DNA of 64,000 nucleotides from an uncultured Mollicutes bacterium. GTDB lineage: Bacteria; Bacillota_I; Bacilli_A; RFN20; CAG-826. Numbering within the stretch: the stretch's first letter is position 1; each line of letters begins with the position of its first letter. A program made the position numbers and the translations under genes. Shown here one piece after another: positions 1 through 9,094 of this stretch. The stretch lies in contig CAMESG010000002.1 in the NCBI GenBank assembly GCA_945936135.1, positions 117,083-181,082 on the forward strand, given 5' to 3'. The notes below the pieces were generated by a model. The model saw only the letters and a program-made list of their open reading frames with translations, had not been told where the DNA came from and made no database searches.

Positions 1-617
1 TGGAGCACCCACTTGTTGAATGCGGTGCTGATTTGCGTCGGAAGGCTGCGAACGCACCCCGCGAAGATGATGACGGAGATGCCGTTTCCAAGGCCCTTTT
101 CCGTAATTTGGTCGCCAAGCCACATCGTAAGCATGGCACCCGCGAGCATAACCGTGACGATATAGAGATACGTCCAGAAGTTATCCGCGAGCGTCAAACT
201 GATATAGCTTGAGTTTTGCATCGTTTTAATGATGCCGTAGGACTGAACGGCGCCAAGCAAGAGGGCGAGATATCGCGTGGACATCTCGATCTTCTTGCGG
301 CCGTATTGTCCTTGTTTCGATAATTCCGTCAGGGCAGGGAGAACGTCTTTTGTGAGAAGTTCGACGATGATCTGAGCGGTGATGTAAGGCGAAACGCCTA
401 GGGCGAAGACGGAGAAGTTGCTCAACGCGCCGCCACCCATCAAGTCCATCAAGGCGATGGCGTTGCCGGAGTTAAGAGCGTTTTGCAGTTCTTTCTCGAC
501 TTGGACGCCAGGGACCGTGATGGCCGCCCCGATCCTGACGACAAAGAGGATCATGATCGTGAAGAAGATACGACCAACGATCTCTTTGTTCTTAAAGATC
601 GAGACGAACTTGCGCAT
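1..617 (-). CDS. secY: Preprotein translocase subunit SecY, partial (N-terminal about 205 residues)
   Basis: Membrane channel of the Sec translocon. Reading the minus strand from 617 gives MRKFVSIFKNKEIVGRI followed by hydrophobic segments, the plug-like region rich in Gly (DLMGGGALSNFSVFALG), the SPYITAQIIVELL segment of TM2 and the GNGISVIIFAG motif, all typical of SecY. The C-terminal half lies beyond the left edge of the window. The start ATG shares one base with the rplO stop (TAATG at 615-619), so translation is probably coupled. Its place after rplO is the usual one in the spc operon. adk and map, which normally follow, are out of view. Confidence 0.95.
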   Translation of the reverse strand, partial: MRKFVSIFKNKEIVGRIFFTIMILFVVRIGAAITVPGVQVEKELQNALNSGNAIALMDLMGGGALSNFSVFALGVSPYITAQIIVELLTKDVLPALTELSKQGQYGRKKIEMSTRYLALLLGAVQSYGIIKTMQNSSYISLTLADNFWTYLYIVTVMLAGAMLTMWLGDQITEKGLGNGISVIIFAGCVRSLPTQISTAFNKWVL

Positions 618-1072
618 TAGGCAATCACCTTGGCTTCGCCGCCGAGGTCCTCAATCGCCTTCTTCGCGGAAGCGGAGAAAGCCTTAGCTTCGACGATGAG
701 CTTCTTGGTGAGCTTGCCATTGCCGAGGACTTTGATGCCGGAGAGTTCTTTCTTGATGATCTTCTTTTCAAGCAAGGCAGCGGCGTTGACGGTCGCTCCA
801 TCCTCGAAATGCTTCTCAAGCGTGGAAAGATTCACTTCGGCGTAAACGGTCGGTTCGTTCTTGTGCGTTTTGCGCGCGCCGAACTTCGGAAGACGACGAG
901 CGATCGGGGTTTGACCACCTTCGAAGCCGTTCTTCTTGGTCTTGGCGTGGGCGCCTTGGCCCTTTTGGCCTTTGCCAGCGGTCTTACCGTTTCCGGAACC
1001 GCGGCCGCGGCCGACGCGGAAACCTTCGGTCTTCGCGCCTTCGACGTTATGGAGATTGTGGAGGGTATGCAT
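617..1072 (-). CDS. rplO: Ribosomal protein uL15
   Basis: Large-subunit protein. 151 residues, normal length. The N-terminal half carries the Gly/Lys/Arg-rich tail that threads into 23S rRNA (VGRGRGSGNGKTAGKGQKGQ) and the core GFEGGQTPIARRLPKFG motif. It directly follows rpsE (2-nt gap), with no rpmD (L30) gene between them, and overlaps secY by one base. Confidence 0.97.
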   Translation of the reverse strand: MHTLHNLHNVEGAKTEGFRVGRGRGSGNGKTAGKGQKGQGAHAKTKKNGFEGGQTPIARRLPKFGARKTHKNEPTVYAEVNLSTLEKHFEDGATVNAAALLEKKIIKKELSGIKVLGNGKLTKKLIVEAKAFSASAKKAIEDLGGEAKVIA

Positions 1073-1074
1073 GA

Positions 1075-1785
1075 TTACTTATCTCCTTTCGTGGCGGCTT
1101 TGCGGGCCGCGCGTTCCGCATCACGCTTGGCTTTGATTTCTTCGGCCGTCTTCTTGCCGCGGAGAACCATGACACGTTCATAGCTCTTGAGGGATTGAAG
1201 ACCCGCAGAAGTCGCGCGGATCACGTTGATCGGCGTGCGGGAGCCATAGACCTTGGCGACGACGTTCTTGATGCCGGCGAGTTCGACGACGGCGCGGACG
1301 GCGCCGCCGGCGACGATACCGGTGCCCGCGGGAGCGGGTTTGAGAACGACTTTGGTCGCGCCGAAGACGCCTTCGACGTCATGGGCGATCGTGCCTTTGA
1401 TCAATTGGATGCTGTACATGTGCTTGCGAGCCGCCGCGAGCGATTTCTTGATCGCGTCGGGGACTTCGCCGGATTTGGTCATCGCAAAACCGTATTTGCC
1501 CTTGCCATCGCCAACGACGGCGAGCGCGGAGAAGCGGACATGCTTGCCGCCTTGGACGGTCTTGGAGACGCGGTTGATGGCGACGACTCTTTCGGTGAGA
1601 CCATCATCGTTGCCAGTGCGGAAACCGCCGCGGCCACCGCGACGTTCCGAAGGACGTCCGCGGTGCGAACCGTCTTTGCGATCGCCAGGGCGGGGAGCAG
1701 CCACGGAGCCGTGGGGTTCATAGCCGCTCTTGGGGGCTTCCTCGGTCGCGTTTTCGACCGGGGTATTGACTTTGTTTTCTTCCAT
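1075..1785 (-). CDS. rpsE: Ribosomal protein uS5 with an Arg/Gly-rich N-terminal extension
   Basis: Small-subunit protein involved in decoding fidelity. 236 residues against roughly 165-170 in most bacteria. The S5 core starts around residue 62 (LTERVVAINRVSKTVQGGK) and contains the AVVGDGKGKYGFA, AGTGIVAGGAVRAVVE and GSRTPINVIRAT motifs. The first about 60 residues are an acidic stretch followed by an RGG-like patch (RRGGRGGFRTG), and the end is a basic Ala/Lys-rich tail. Both look disordered. The start at 1785 is supported by AAGGAG a few bases upstream. Part of the spc operon. Confidence 0.96.
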   Translation of the reverse strand: MEENKVNTPVENATEEAPKSGYEPHGSVAAPRPGDRKDGSHRGRPSERRGGRGGFRTGNDDGLTERVVAINRVSKTVQGGKHVRFSALAVVGDGKGKYGFAMTKSGEVPDAIKKSLAAARKHMYSIQLIKGTIAHDVEGVFGATKVVLKPAPAGTGIVAGGAVRAVVELAGIKNVVAKVYGSRTPINVIRATSAGLQSLKSYERVMVLRGKKTAEEIKAKRDAERAARKAATKGDK

Positions 1786-1796
1786 GTTCGTGCTCC

Positions 1797-2153
1797 TTAG
1801 AACTTGAGGCCGCCTTCACGCGCGGCGTCGGCCAAAGCGGCGACGCGGCCGTGATAGAGGTATCCGCCGCGGTCGAAGGCAACGATTTCGATGCCTTTCG
1901 CCTTGGCTTTCTCGGCGAGATCAGCGCCCACTTTGGCAGCGCCTTCACAGTTGCCGCCGTTGGTGAGCTTGAGTTGGACGGAAGAGCTGGAGACCAAGGT
2001 GACACCCTTCGTGTCGTCGATGATCTGAGCTTCGATGTGCTTGTTGGAGCGGAAGACGCAAAGGCGCGGCTTTTCCGCAGTGCCGGAGACCTTCGCGCGA
2101 ACACGAGCGTGCTTGCGGAGGCGGGCAGCGTTTCTTGACGTTTTTTCGATCAT
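1797..2153 (-). CDS. rplR: Ribosomal protein uL18
   Basis: Binds 5S rRNA in the central protuberance. 118 residues, standard length, starting with a basic tail ([22 protein letters not shown]) and the [14 protein letters not shown] core; it ends in [14 protein letters not shown] as in the family. Sits between rplF and rpsE as usual. Confidence 0.97.
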   Translation of the reverse strand: MIEKTSRNAARLRKHARVRAKVSGTAEKPRLCVFRSNKHIEAQIIDDTKGVTLVSSSSVQLKLTNGGNCEGAAKVGADLAEKAKAKGIEIVAFDRGGYLYHGRVAALADAAREGGLKF

Positions 2154-2170
2154 AGGTGCTTTCCTCTTTC

Positions 2171-2719
2171 TTACTTCTTACCGCCGGCGGCACGTTTACC
2201 TTCCTTGCGGAGGATGACTTCGCCCTTGTACTTGATGCCCTTGCCACCATAAGGTTCGGGACGGCGAGCATCATGGATGAGAGCGGCGGTCTGGCCGACT
2301 TTCTGCTTGTCGATGCCTTCGACCGCGATGTGGGTTTCGTCCTTGGCCGAGATTTTGACACCTTCGACCGGGGCGATCACCACTTCGTGGGAATAACCGA
2401 CGTTGAGGACGATCGAGGTACCGCGCATGGCGCAGCGGTAGCCGATACCGACGATTTCGAGCTCCTTCTTGAAGCCTTCGTGGACGCCCACAACCGCGTT
2501 GTGGATGTTGGCGCGGGTCGTTCCATGGAGGGTACGCTCTTCGATTTCATTGCCCTTGACGGTGCAATGAATCGCGCCGTCCTTCACCTCGACGCTCACG
2601 CAAGCGGGGACGCTCACGCTTAATTCGCCTTTGGGTCCTTTGACGGCGATGGCGCCTTCGCCCATGGTGGCCGTGACGCCTTCGGGAAGAACGATGGGTT
2701 TAAATCCAATACGAGACAT
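2171..2719 (-). CDS. rplF: Ribosomal protein uL6
   Basis: Two-domain large-subunit protein near the factor-binding site. 182 residues, full length, [15 protein letters not shown] at the start and the C-terminal [14 protein letters not shown] and [16 protein letters not shown] motifs that define the family. Start supported by an AGGAAG ribosome binding site. Confidence 0.97.
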   Translation of the reverse strand: MSRIGFKPIVLPEGVTATMGEGAIAVKGPKGELSVSVPACVSVEVKDGAIHCTVKGNEIEERTLHGTTRANIHNAVVGVHEGFKKELEIVGIGYRCAMRGTSIVLNVGYSHEVVIAPVEGVKISAKDETHIAVEGIDKQKVGQTAALIHDARRPEPYGGKGIKYKGEVILRKEGKRAAGGKK

Positions 2720-2737
2720 AATTTCTTCCTTTCTAGA

Positions 2738-3133
2738 TTACCAGACGAAGCAGAGGACTTCGCCGCCGACGTTGGCCTTGCGGGCTTGCTTGTCGGTGAG
2801 AAGGCCGTTCGCCGTGGAGAGGATCGCGATGCCGAGTCCGTGGAGGACGGACGGGATCTTGTCGGCCGGGGCGTAAACGCGGAGGCCAGGTTTGGAAATC
2901 CTCTTAAGGTTCGTGATGACACGATCCCCGGTGTTGCTGTATTTGAGGTTGAGGACAAGGGTCTTCTTGCCGTCGGCCTCATCGATGCGGTAGTTTTCGA
3001 TGAACCCTTCGCTCTTGAGGATCTTGGCGATGCCTTCCTTCATTTTGGAAGACGGCATGGAGACCTCTTCATAACGGAGAGCGTTGGCATTGCGGATGCG
3101 GGTAAGCATATCCGCGATTGGATCTGCGTTCAT
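2738..3133 (-). CDS. rpsH: Ribosomal protein uS8
   Basis: 16S central-domain primary binder and, in other bacteria, the autoregulator of the spc operon. 131 residues; starts [13 protein letters not shown] and carries the [22 protein letters not shown] segment; the usual ending around GGEVLCFVW is intact. Preceded by AAAGGAGATC. Confidence 0.97.
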   Translation of the reverse strand: MNADPIADMLTRIRNANALRYEEVSMPSSKMKEGIAKILKSEGFIENYRIDEADGKKTLVLNLKYSNTGDRVITNLKRISKPGLRVYAPADKIPSVLHGLGIAILSTANGLLTDKQARKANVGGEVLCFVW

Positions 3134-3152
3134 TGTTTCTGATCTCCTTTCA

Positions 3153-3338
3153 TTACCAAGAAGCCTTCTTCATGCCCGGGATTTCTCCCTTGTAGGCCAA
3201 TTCACGAAGGCAGATGCGGCAGAGGCCGAAGCGGCGAAGGACGCCGTGCGGACGGCCGCAGCGCTTGCAGCGGGTGTACTCGCGGGTGGAGAACTTCGCC
3301 GGGCGAGCAGCTTTATTGATCAAACTTTTCTTAGCCAT
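3153..3338 (-). CDS. rpsN: Ribosomal protein uS14, zinc-binding type
   Basis: Small 61-residue form with the zinc ribbon intact: Cys24 and Cys27 (CKRCG) and Cys40 and Cys43 (CRICL). Ends in the conserved [11 protein letters not shown]. This is the C+ paralogue typical of Gram-positive bacteria; a second zinc-free copy is not in the window. Confidence 0.97.
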   Translation of the reverse strand: MAKKSLINKAARPAKFSTREYTRCKRCGRPHGVLRRFGLCRICLRELAYKGEIPGMKKASW

Positions 3339-3349
3339 GGGAATTCTCC

Positions 3350-3916
3350 TTATTTGCGGAACGGCATGCCGAGCTTTTCGAGCAAGGCAGCCGCTTCTTT
3401 GTCGCTGTGGGCGGTCGTGACGAGGACGATGTCCATGCCGCGGACCTTGGCGACTTTATCGTAATCGATCTCCGGGAAGATCAATTGTTCCTTGACGCCG
3501 ACGGTGTAGTTGCCGTGGCCATCGAAGGAGTTGCGGCTGATGCCGCGGAAGTCACGAACGCGGGGGAGCGCGATGGAGACGAGCTTATCGAGGAACTCGT
3601 ACATGCGGACGCCGCGGAGGGTGACCTTGCATCCGATGGCTTGGCCTTCGCGCACCTTGAAGGTCGCGATGGACTTCTTCGCCTTCGTGATGACGGGCTT
3701 TTGTCCCGTGATGGTCGCAAGATCGGCGACGGCATCATCGAGGGCTTTGGAGTTTTGGGTCGCATCGCCAACGCCCATGTTGACGACGATCTTCTCAAGG
3801 CGCGGGGCCATCATGACCGAGGAATAGTTGAATTCCTTGACGAGGGCCGGGCGGATTTCTTCCTTGTACTTCTTCTCAAGACGGTTGACGTACTTGGCGG
3901 TGGTATTTTCTGCCAT
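3350..3916 (-). CDS. rplE: Ribosomal protein uL5
   Basis: 5S rRNA-binding protein that contacts the P-site tRNA. 188 residues with the N-terminal [22 protein letters not shown] segment, MVNMGVG-type strand, [18 protein letters not shown] and [18 protein letters not shown] motifs. About 8 residues longer at the N terminus than many homologues. Spacing to rpsN is 11 nt. Confidence 0.97.
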   Translation of the reverse strand: MAENTTAKYVNRLEKKYKEEIRPALVKEFNYSSVMMAPRLEKIVVNMGVGDATQNSKALDDAVADLATITGQKPVITKAKKSIATFKVREGQAIGCKVTLRGVRMYEFLDKLVSIALPRVRDFRGISRNSFDGHGNYTVGVKEQLIFPEIDYDKVAKVRGMDIVLVTTAHSDKEAAALLEKLGMPFRK

Positions 3917-3930
3917 GGTTCGTTACCTCC

Positions 3931-4236
3931 TTAATCAAGCGCCTCGCCGGATTTGGCGACGCGGATCTTCTTGCCGTCCACGACCTTGTGATAGATGCGG
4001 GTCGGCTTCTTGGTCTTCGGATCGATGACCATCACCTTGCAAGCGAGGATCGGGGCGTACATCTCGACGATGCTGCCTTCGGGGACCGCTTGGGTCGGCT
4101 TCTTGTGTTTCTTGCGGACGTTGACTCCTTCGACGACGACTTTGCCAAGCTTCGGGTAGGCGCGTTGAACGATGCCTTCCTTGCCCTTGTCGGCGCCGGA
4201 GATAACGACGACCTTATCACCTTTTTTGATGTTCAT
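3931..4236 (-). CDS. rplX: Ribosomal protein uL24
   Basis: Assembly initiator of the large subunit. 101 residues with the KOW motif at the start ([20 protein letters not shown]) and [15 protein letters not shown] following it. Good AGGAGAGA site before the ATG at 4236. Confidence 0.97.
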   Translation of the reverse strand: MNIKKGDKVVVISGADKGKEGIVQRAYPKLGKVVVEGVNVRKKHKKPTQAVPEGSIVEMYAPILACKVMVIDPKTKKPTRIYHKVVDGKKIRVAKSGEALD

Positions 4237-4248
4237 GTCTGTCTCTCC

Positions 4249-4617
4249 TTATAGAACCTCGACGGCAAGCGAGACGATCTTCATATAACCGGCGTCGCGG
4301 AGTTCGCGAGCGACCGGCCCGAAGACGCGGGTGCCGACGGGATTGCCGTCATTGTCGATGATGACGACGGCGTTGTCGTCGAAGCTGATCGTGGAGCCGT
4401 CTTTACGTTGCACCGGGTGCTTCACGCGGACGATGACGCCTTTGACGACGTCGGATTTCTTCACTTTCGCATTCGGGGTGGCTTCCTTGACGGCGCAGAG
4501 AACCACGTCACCAAGGGAAGAGGATTTGCGGTGGCTTCCACCATAGAGGCGGAAGACGCGGACCGAGCGGGCGCCGGAGTTATCGGCAACCACGAGGTTG
4601 GTTTCGGTTTGGACCAT
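4249..4617 (-). CDS. rplN: Ribosomal protein uL14
   Basis: 122 residues, exact family length: [37 protein letters not shown] and the C-terminal [19 protein letters not shown]. The start shares one base with the rpsQ stop (4617), implying translational coupling. Confidence 0.97.
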   Translation of the reverse strand: MVQTETNLVVADNSGARSVRVFRLYGGSHRKSSSLGDVVLCAVKEATPNAKVKKSDVVKGVIVRVKHPVQRKDGSTISFDDNAVVIIDNDGNPVGTRVFGPVARELRDAGYMKIVSLAVEVL

Positions 4618-4919
4618 TATTTGACCTCCTCAGCTTCGGTAGCGGCATCGTTCACGGCTTCAGGAACGATGGCCTTTTTGTCAATGCTCACAAGACGGAA
4701 GCGAACCATCTTGGAGATCGGACGGGTGGCCATGATGGTCACGACATCGCCGAGTTCGGCGCTGTTGTTCTCATCGTGGGCGTAGAATTTCTTACGGTAG
4801 CCAACGCGCTTTCCATAAAGCGGGTGGTTGCGCTCCGTGGAGACGGTCACGACGATCGTCTTGTTCATTTTGACCGAAGTGACGGTCCCTTGAACGGAGA
4901 TGCGATTGTTTCTTTCCAT
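4617..4919 (-). CDS. rpsQ: Ribosomal protein uS17 with a short acidic C-terminal extension
   Basis: Primary 16S 5'-domain binder. The OB-fold core ([42 protein letters not shown]) is complete by residue 82 or so. A tail of roughly 15 residues ending [11 protein letters not shown] is extra relative to common homologues. Confidence 0.96.
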   Translation of the reverse strand: MERNNRISVQGTVTSVKMNKTIVVTVSTERNHPLYGKRVGYRKKFYAHDENNSAELGDVVTIMATRPISKMVRFRLVSIDKKAIVPEAVNDAATEAEEVK

Positions 4920-4930
4920 GGTGTGTCTCC

Positions 4931-5131
4931 TTACTTCTCAATGCCAAGCTCGCGTTGGCGCTTGACGGTTTCGGCCTTGGCGAGGTCCTTGCGCACGGCG
5001 CGGACGACGTTGCCATTTTCGAGGTTTCCGACCGCTTTCTTGCGGCGAAGCTCGAAGAGTTGGCTCTTCAACTCGTAGATCTTTGCGTCGAGCTCCTGCG
5101 GAGTCAAGGCGCGGATTTCTTTGATTTCCAT
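4931..5131 (-). CDS. rpmC: Ribosomal protein uL29
   Basis: 66 residues from [15 protein letters not shown], with the two-helix coiled hairpin and [15 protein letters not shown] motif. An upstream in-frame ATG at 5167 would add 12 unrelated residues inside rplP. The start at 5131 overlaps the rplP stop by one base, as elsewhere in this operon, and fits the family length. Confidence 0.94.
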   Translation of the reverse strand: MEIKEIRALTPQELDAKIYELKSQLFELRRKKAVGNLENGNVVRAVRKDLAKAETVKRQRELGIEK

Positions 5132-5550
5132 TACTTTTCCTCCGTTTCGCGTTGGATGACTTTGCACTTCACCGGGAGCTTGTAGCCCGCGAGGCGGAGC
5201 GCTTCTTTGGCAACGGTCGGATCGATGCCGCCGATTTCGAACATGACTGCGCCTTCCTTGACGACGGCGGCCCAGCCTTCGGGGCTTCCTTTACCGGAAC
5301 CCATACGGACTTCGGCCGGCTTCTTCGTGAGGGCCAAATGCGGGAAGATGCGGATCCAGACCTTGCCGGCGCGGTCCGTGTAACGGGAGAGCACCTTACG
5401 GGCGGATTCGATCTGGCGATCGGTGACGTAGTTGCCTTCCAAGGCGACGAGGCCGAAGTCGCCGAAGCTGACTTTGGTTCCGCCTTTGGCTTTTCCTTCG
5501 TACTTCAAGCCATGGGGGCGACGGTACTTAACGCGTTTTGGTTGCAGCAT
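5131..5550 (-). CDS. rplP: Ribosomal protein uL16
   Basis: Large-subunit protein at the A-site. 139 residues: [14 protein letters not shown] at the start, [15 protein letters not shown] segment, [22 protein letters not shown] and the C-terminal [16 protein letters not shown]. The first 23 bases lie inside the end of rpsC, so its ribosome binding site is within rpsC coding sequence. Confidence 0.97.
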   Translation of the reverse strand: MLQPKRVKYRRPHGLKYEGKAKGGTKVSFGDFGLVALEGNYVTDRQIESARKVLSRYTDRAGKVWIRIFPHLALTKKPAEVRMGSGKGSPEGWAAVVKEGAVMFEIGGIDPTVAKEALRLAGYKLPVKCKVIQRETEEK

Positions 5551-6295
5551 TTTCGCTTCCTCCTTTGCGTTCGGGGCGGCGCGGCGCGCGGCGATCGTTG
5601 CCGCGGAACGTGCGTCCGGCGTTCGGAGCCTCTTCGTTCACATAGTCCATGTTGGTCTTGTTGAGCGAGCGGCAGATCCAGACCTTAACACCGATGTTGC
5701 CGTAGGTCGTGCTAGCACTGACGTGGGCGAAATCGATGTCGGCACGGATCGTGTGAAGGGGAACGACACCTTCTTTGTAGCCTTCGGCGCGGGCGATTTC
5801 GGCTCCGCCGAGACGGCCGGAGCAGAGGGTCTTGCAGCCCTTGGCGCCGGCGCGGCGCATTCTTTGAATGGCTTTTTTCATGGTCGAGCGGAAGGCGGCG
5901 CGGTTTTCAAGCTCGCTAGCGATCCATTGGGCCATGAGGTTCGCATCGAGGTCCGGATTCTTGATCTCGACGACGTCGATGTGAACGAGTTCGGTTTTAA
6001 GAAGGGCTTTGACGGCGTCGGTGAGGCGCTTGATGTTGGCGCCTTCTTGGCCGAGGACTTCGCCTGGGCGGGCGACGTAGACGGCGATCTTGACGCTATA
6101 GCCCTTGTCCGTCTTCACGCGGCCGATTTCGACGCGGGAGAGAAGAGCGGATTTGAGTTCTTTGGTAAGGAATTTGCGGACGGCGATATCCTCGTTGAGG
6201 AATTTGCCGTACTCCTTCTTCGGAGCGTACCACTTGGAATTCCAATCGCGGTTGATACCAACGCGCATGCCAACGGCATTAACTTTGTGTCCCAT
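5528..6295 (-). CDS. rpsC: Ribosomal protein uS3
   Basis: mRNA-entry protein. 255 residues: [22 protein letters not shown] domain around [17 protein letters not shown], and the C-terminal [23 protein letters not shown]. After the usual end (VKVWI) there is a longer tail of about 40 residues, basic and Arg/Asn-rich, likely disordered. Overlaps rplP by 23 nt. Confidence 0.96.
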   Translation of the reverse strand: MGHKVNAVGMRVGINRDWNSKWYAPKKEYGKFLNEDIAVRKFLTKELKSALLSRVEIGRVKTDKGYSVKIAVYVARPGEVLGQEGANIKRLTDAVKALLKTELVHIDVVEIKNPDLDANLMAQWIASELENRAAFRSTMKKAIQRMRRAGAKGCKTLCSGRLGGAEIARAEGYKEGVVPLHTIRADIDFAHVSASTTYGNIGVKVWICRSLNKTNMDYVNEEAPNAGRTFRGNDRRAPRRPERKGGSENAATKTR

Positions 6296-6313
6296 ACTTT
6301 GTTGGATTCCTCC

Positions 6314-6886
6314 TTAGTTCCTTTCCTTGACGACGACGCGGATGTTCGCGTTGCGTTTGACGATGCCCGAGGCGGAGCCTTTGGCACGCGGGATGAAGCG
6401 TTTGATTTTCAAGCCATCGCCGACTTGGATTTCGGCGACGTAGAGTTTCGAAGCGTCCATATTGAAGTTGTTGACGGCGTTCGCCGCAGCGCTCTTGATG
6501 GTCTTTTCGACGGCGGTAACGGCGGCCTTGTTGGTCACCGCGAGGATGCCGAGGGCAACCTTGACGTCCTTGCCACGGACGAGGTCGGCGACGAGGCGGA
6601 CCTTGCGCGGGGTGACGCGGACATCGCGGGAGAACGCGAGAGCTTCATGGACGGCCGGTTTGACCGGTTCGACCTTGACTTCGGCTTTCTTCTCGGCTTT
6701 CTTGGCCGGAGCGGCCTTTTTCGCCGGAGCGGCCTTTTTCGCGGTCGTCTTCTTGGCGGTCGCGGGCTTCTTTTCGACGGTTTCGACGGTCTCGGCGGCT
6801 TCCGCTTTCTTGGCGGGGGCCTTCTTGGCCGCGGTGGTCTTCTTTGCCGGAGCTTTCTTCACGGTTTTCTTGATTTCTTCAGCCAT
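6314..6886 (-). CDS. rplV: Ribosomal protein uL22 with a long Lys/Ala/Pro-rich N-terminal tail
   Basis: 190 residues against about 110 for the family. The L22 core begins near residue 80 (HEALAFSRDVRVTPRKVRLVADLVRG) and runs to the exit-tunnel hairpin and the terminal GSASGIVKRNANIRVVVKE. The first about 75 residues are repeats of KKAPAKKTTAAKK type, resembling eukaryotic histone H1 tails or bacterial HU/topoisomerase tails. No alternative Met exists next to the core, and the start at 6886 has AGGAGAAAC upstream, so the tail is probably translated. Function of the tail unknown. Confidence 0.95.
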   Translation of the reverse strand: MAEEIKKTVKKAPAKKTTAAKKAPAKKAEAAETVETVEKKPATAKKTTAKKAAPAKKAAPAKKAEKKAEVKVEPVKPAVHEALAFSRDVRVTPRKVRLVADLVRGKDVKVALGILAVTNKAAVTAVEKTIKSAAANAVNNFNMDASKLYVAEIQVGDGLKIKRFIPRAKGSASGIVKRNANIRVVVKERN

Positions 6887-6897
6887 GATGTTTCTCC

Positions 6898-7185
6898 TTA
6901 CTTATTAGCGGCTTTGTCGCCGACGTTGTTGCCGTGGTGGCCAGGGAAGTTGCGGGTCGGGGCGAATTCGCCAAGCTTGTGGCCGACCATATCTTCGGTG
7001 ACGTAGACGGTGATGTGTTCGTGGCCGTTGTAGACCGCGAAGGTTTCTTCGACGAAGGCGGGATAGATCGTCGAACGGCGAGACCAGGTTTTGATGATCT
7101 CTTTTTTGCCGGATTTTTGGTTCGCTTCGACCTTCTTCAGAAGGTATTCATCCACGAACGGTCCTTTTTTAGACGAACGAGACAT
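6898..7185 (-). CDS. rpsS: Ribosomal protein uS19
   Basis: 95 residues, standard: [44 protein letters not shown] and [17 protein letters not shown]. Sits between rplB and rplV as in all S10 operons. Confidence 0.97.
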   Translation of the reverse strand: MSRSSKKGPFVDEYLLKKVEANQKSGKKEIIKTWSRRSTIYPAFVEETFAVYNGHEHITVYVTEDMVGHKLGEFAPTRNFPGHHGNNVGDKAANK

Positions 7186-7203
7186 GTTCTATCTCTCCTT
7201 TCT

Positions 7204-8037
7204 TTACTTCTTGGAAGCGCGACGGACGATGAGGCGCGTCGAGTTCTTCTTGTTGTGGCGGGTCTTCACGCCTTGGCAACGCTTGCCCCAGGGGCTGCGC
7301 GGGGCATCGCGTCCGACAGGGCATTTGCCTTCGCCGCCGCCGTGAGGGTGATCACAGGGGTTCATCGCGGAACCACGGACGGTCGGACGGACGCCCTTCC
7401 AGCGGCTCTTGCCGGCTTTGCCGAGGTTGATCAAGGACCAATCCTCGTTGCCGACGATGCCGATCGTGGCACGGCACTTCTTCAACAGCTTGCGGACTTC
7501 GCCGGAAGCGAGACGCACGATGACGTATTTGCCTTCGGAACCGAGGATCTGAGCGGAAGTTCCAGCGGCGCGGCACATTTGAGCGCCTTTGCCCGGTTGG
7601 AGCTCCACCGCGTGGATGAAGGTACCTTCAGGGATGTTTTGGAGTTCGAGGCAGTTGCCGACCTTGATGTCGGTCGCTTCGCCGGAGACGATGACGTCGC
7701 CAACTTTGAGGCCCTGCGGCTCGATGATGTAGCTCTTGGCGCCATCCGCATAGCAGATGAGCGCGATGTTCGCGTTGCGGTTCGGGTCGTATTCGATCGC
7801 CTTGACGGTCGCGGGGATGTTGTCCTTGCGACGGCGGAAATCGATCACGCGGTAGCGACGCTTGTTTCCACCACCGATGTGGCGGCAGGTGATTTTGCCC
7901 TGATTGTTGCGCCCGCCGGTCTTCTTGACCGTGCCGAGCAACGATTTTTCAGGAGCAGATTTGGTGATGTCCTCGAACGTGGAGTTCGTCATGGCGCGAC
8001 GAGACTTGGTATAAGGACGATACGTTCTGATAGCCAT
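7204..8037 (-). CDS. rplB: Ribosomal protein uL2
   Basis: Peptidyl-transferase-centre protein. 277 residues, full length: [46 protein letters not shown] and the C-terminal [17 protein letters not shown] loop. Ribosome binding site AGGAGAAAC upstream of 8037. Confidence 0.98.
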   Translation of the reverse strand: MAIRTYRPYTKSRRAMTNSTFEDITKSAPEKSLLGTVKKTGGRNNQGKITCRHIGGGNKRRYRVIDFRRRKDNIPATVKAIEYDPNRNANIALICYADGAKSYIIEPQGLKVGDVIVSGEATDIKVGNCLELQNIPEGTFIHAVELQPGKGAQMCRAAGTSAQILGSEGKYVIVRLASGEVRKLLKKCRATIGIVGNEDWSLINLGKAGKSRWKGVRPTVRGSAMNPCDHPHGGGEGKCPVGRDAPRSPWGKRCQGVKTRHNKKNSTRLIVRRASKK

Positions 8038-8097
8038 TTTCTGTTTCTCCTATATTGGATGCTTTACTTATATCTTTATATATAAGAGGGTGATTCC
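8038..8097 (-). other. AT-rich gap between rplW and rplB with an inverted repeat
   Basis: This is the longest gap inside the ribosomal operon and is strikingly A/T-rich. It holds CTTATAT / ATATAAG arms at about 8067-8086 flanking a 6-base loop, plus the rplB ribosome binding site. On the minus strand the TATAAG and TATATA stretches could act as an internal -10 element, or the hairpin could be an RNA processing site. No function is demonstrable from sequence. Confidence 0.4.
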
Positions 8098-8445
8098 TTA
8101 CTCTTTGAAGAGATCGATGGCCGCGCCGTCAGCGAGGGTGACGATGGCTTTCTTGAAGCCGGAGATCGTCCCTTTGTAACGTCCGCCGCGGGTCGTCGTC
8201 TTCGCGATCTGGTTGATGACCTTGACGTCAACAACCTTGACTTGGAAGAGATGCTCGAAGGCATTCTTGATCTCGGTTTTGTTCGCAGACTTGGCAACTT
8301 TGACGGTCACTTTGTTCTGCTGTTGCATGAGGGCCATCGTCTTTTCGGTGATGACCGGAGCGATGACGACATCGAAGTCGTGGATGTCGGGCTTCGCGAA
8401 GGTCGCCTTGGTTTCTTCGACCGGAGTTTCAACTTTCTTAGCCAT
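8098..8445 (-). CDS. rplW: Ribosomal protein uL23
   Basis: Tunnel-exit protein that docks trigger factor and SRP. 115 residues; the core starts with DVVIAPVITEKTM at about residue 26, after an extra acidic N-terminal segment, and contains ANKTEIKNAFEHLFQVKVVDV and RGGRYKG. One base separates it from rplD. Confidence 0.96.
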   Translation of the reverse strand: MAKKVETPVEETKATFAKPDIHDFDVVIAPVITEKTMALMQQQNKVTVKVAKSANKTEIKNAFEHLFQVKVVDVKVINQIAKTTTRGGRYKGTISGFKKAIVTLADGAAIDLFKE

Positions 8446-8446
8446 A

Positions 8447-9091
8447 TTACTTCAAGGCCTCCTCGATTTGATGGATGCCATCCTTCGAAACGATGATGTT
8501 GTCGAAGTAGAGGACATCGTAGACGGAGATGTTGTCGTAGGTCGTGACAACGAGGTTTTCGATGTTACGAGCGGAAGCGACGACGTTCTCGTTCGCGATT
8601 TCGGTGACCAAGAGGTTCTTCTTGCCTTCGACCTTGAGGGCCTTGAGGCAAGCGACGAAGCTCTTCGTGGACACCTTGTCAAGGGTAAGGGCGTCGACGA
8701 CGACGATTCCTTTGGCCTTGGCTTTCTCGGAGAGCACGCCACGGAGGGCGAGGTTGTGTTCCTTCTTGTTCTGCGAGAGTTTGTAGTTTTGATTGCCGGT
8801 CGGTCCGAAGACGATGCCGCCACCAACCCAGACTGGGGACTTGACGTCGCCCGCACGAGCGCGTCCGGTTCCTTTTTGTCTCCAGGGTTTCTTGTTGGTG
8901 CCGTGGACTTCGTGGCGCTTCTTGGTCTTGGCCGTCGCCTGGCGAAGGTTCGCTTGGTAAACGGTGACCGCGTCTTTCACGACTTGGGGATTCACGTCTT
9001 TAACGCCGAAGACTTCGGCGGAGACTTCAACCTTGCCAGCGTCTTCGCCCGCGAGGGTGAGGACGTTCAAGCTGATTTTCTTAGCAGCCAT
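8447..9091 (-). CDS. rplD: Ribosomal protein uL4
   Basis: 214 residues: starts with [20 protein letters not shown], has the extended tunnel loop [16 protein letters not shown] and the C-terminal [17 protein letters not shown]. In some bacteria L4 autoregulates this operon; the leader at 10108-10232 shows no obvious L4 mimic. Confidence 0.97.
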   Translation of the reverse strand: MAAKKISLNVLTLAGEDAGKVEVSAEVFGVKDVNPQVVKDAVTVYQANLRQATAKTKKRHEVHGTNKKPWRQKGTGRARAGDVKSPVWVGGGIVFGPTGNQNYKLSQNKKEHNLALRGVLSEKAKAKGIVVVDALTLDKVSTKSFVACLKALKVEGKKNLLVTEIANENVVASARNIENLVVTTYDNISVYDVLYFDNIIVSKDGIHQIEEALK

Positions 9092-9094
9092 GGT

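Noticed and set aside
5432..7006. Long plus-strand open frame of 524 codons opposite rpsC-rplV-rpsS
   Set aside because: It is antisense to well-identified ribosomal proteins and arises from their codon bias; the translated sequence is low-complexity Gly/Asp/Phe-rich.
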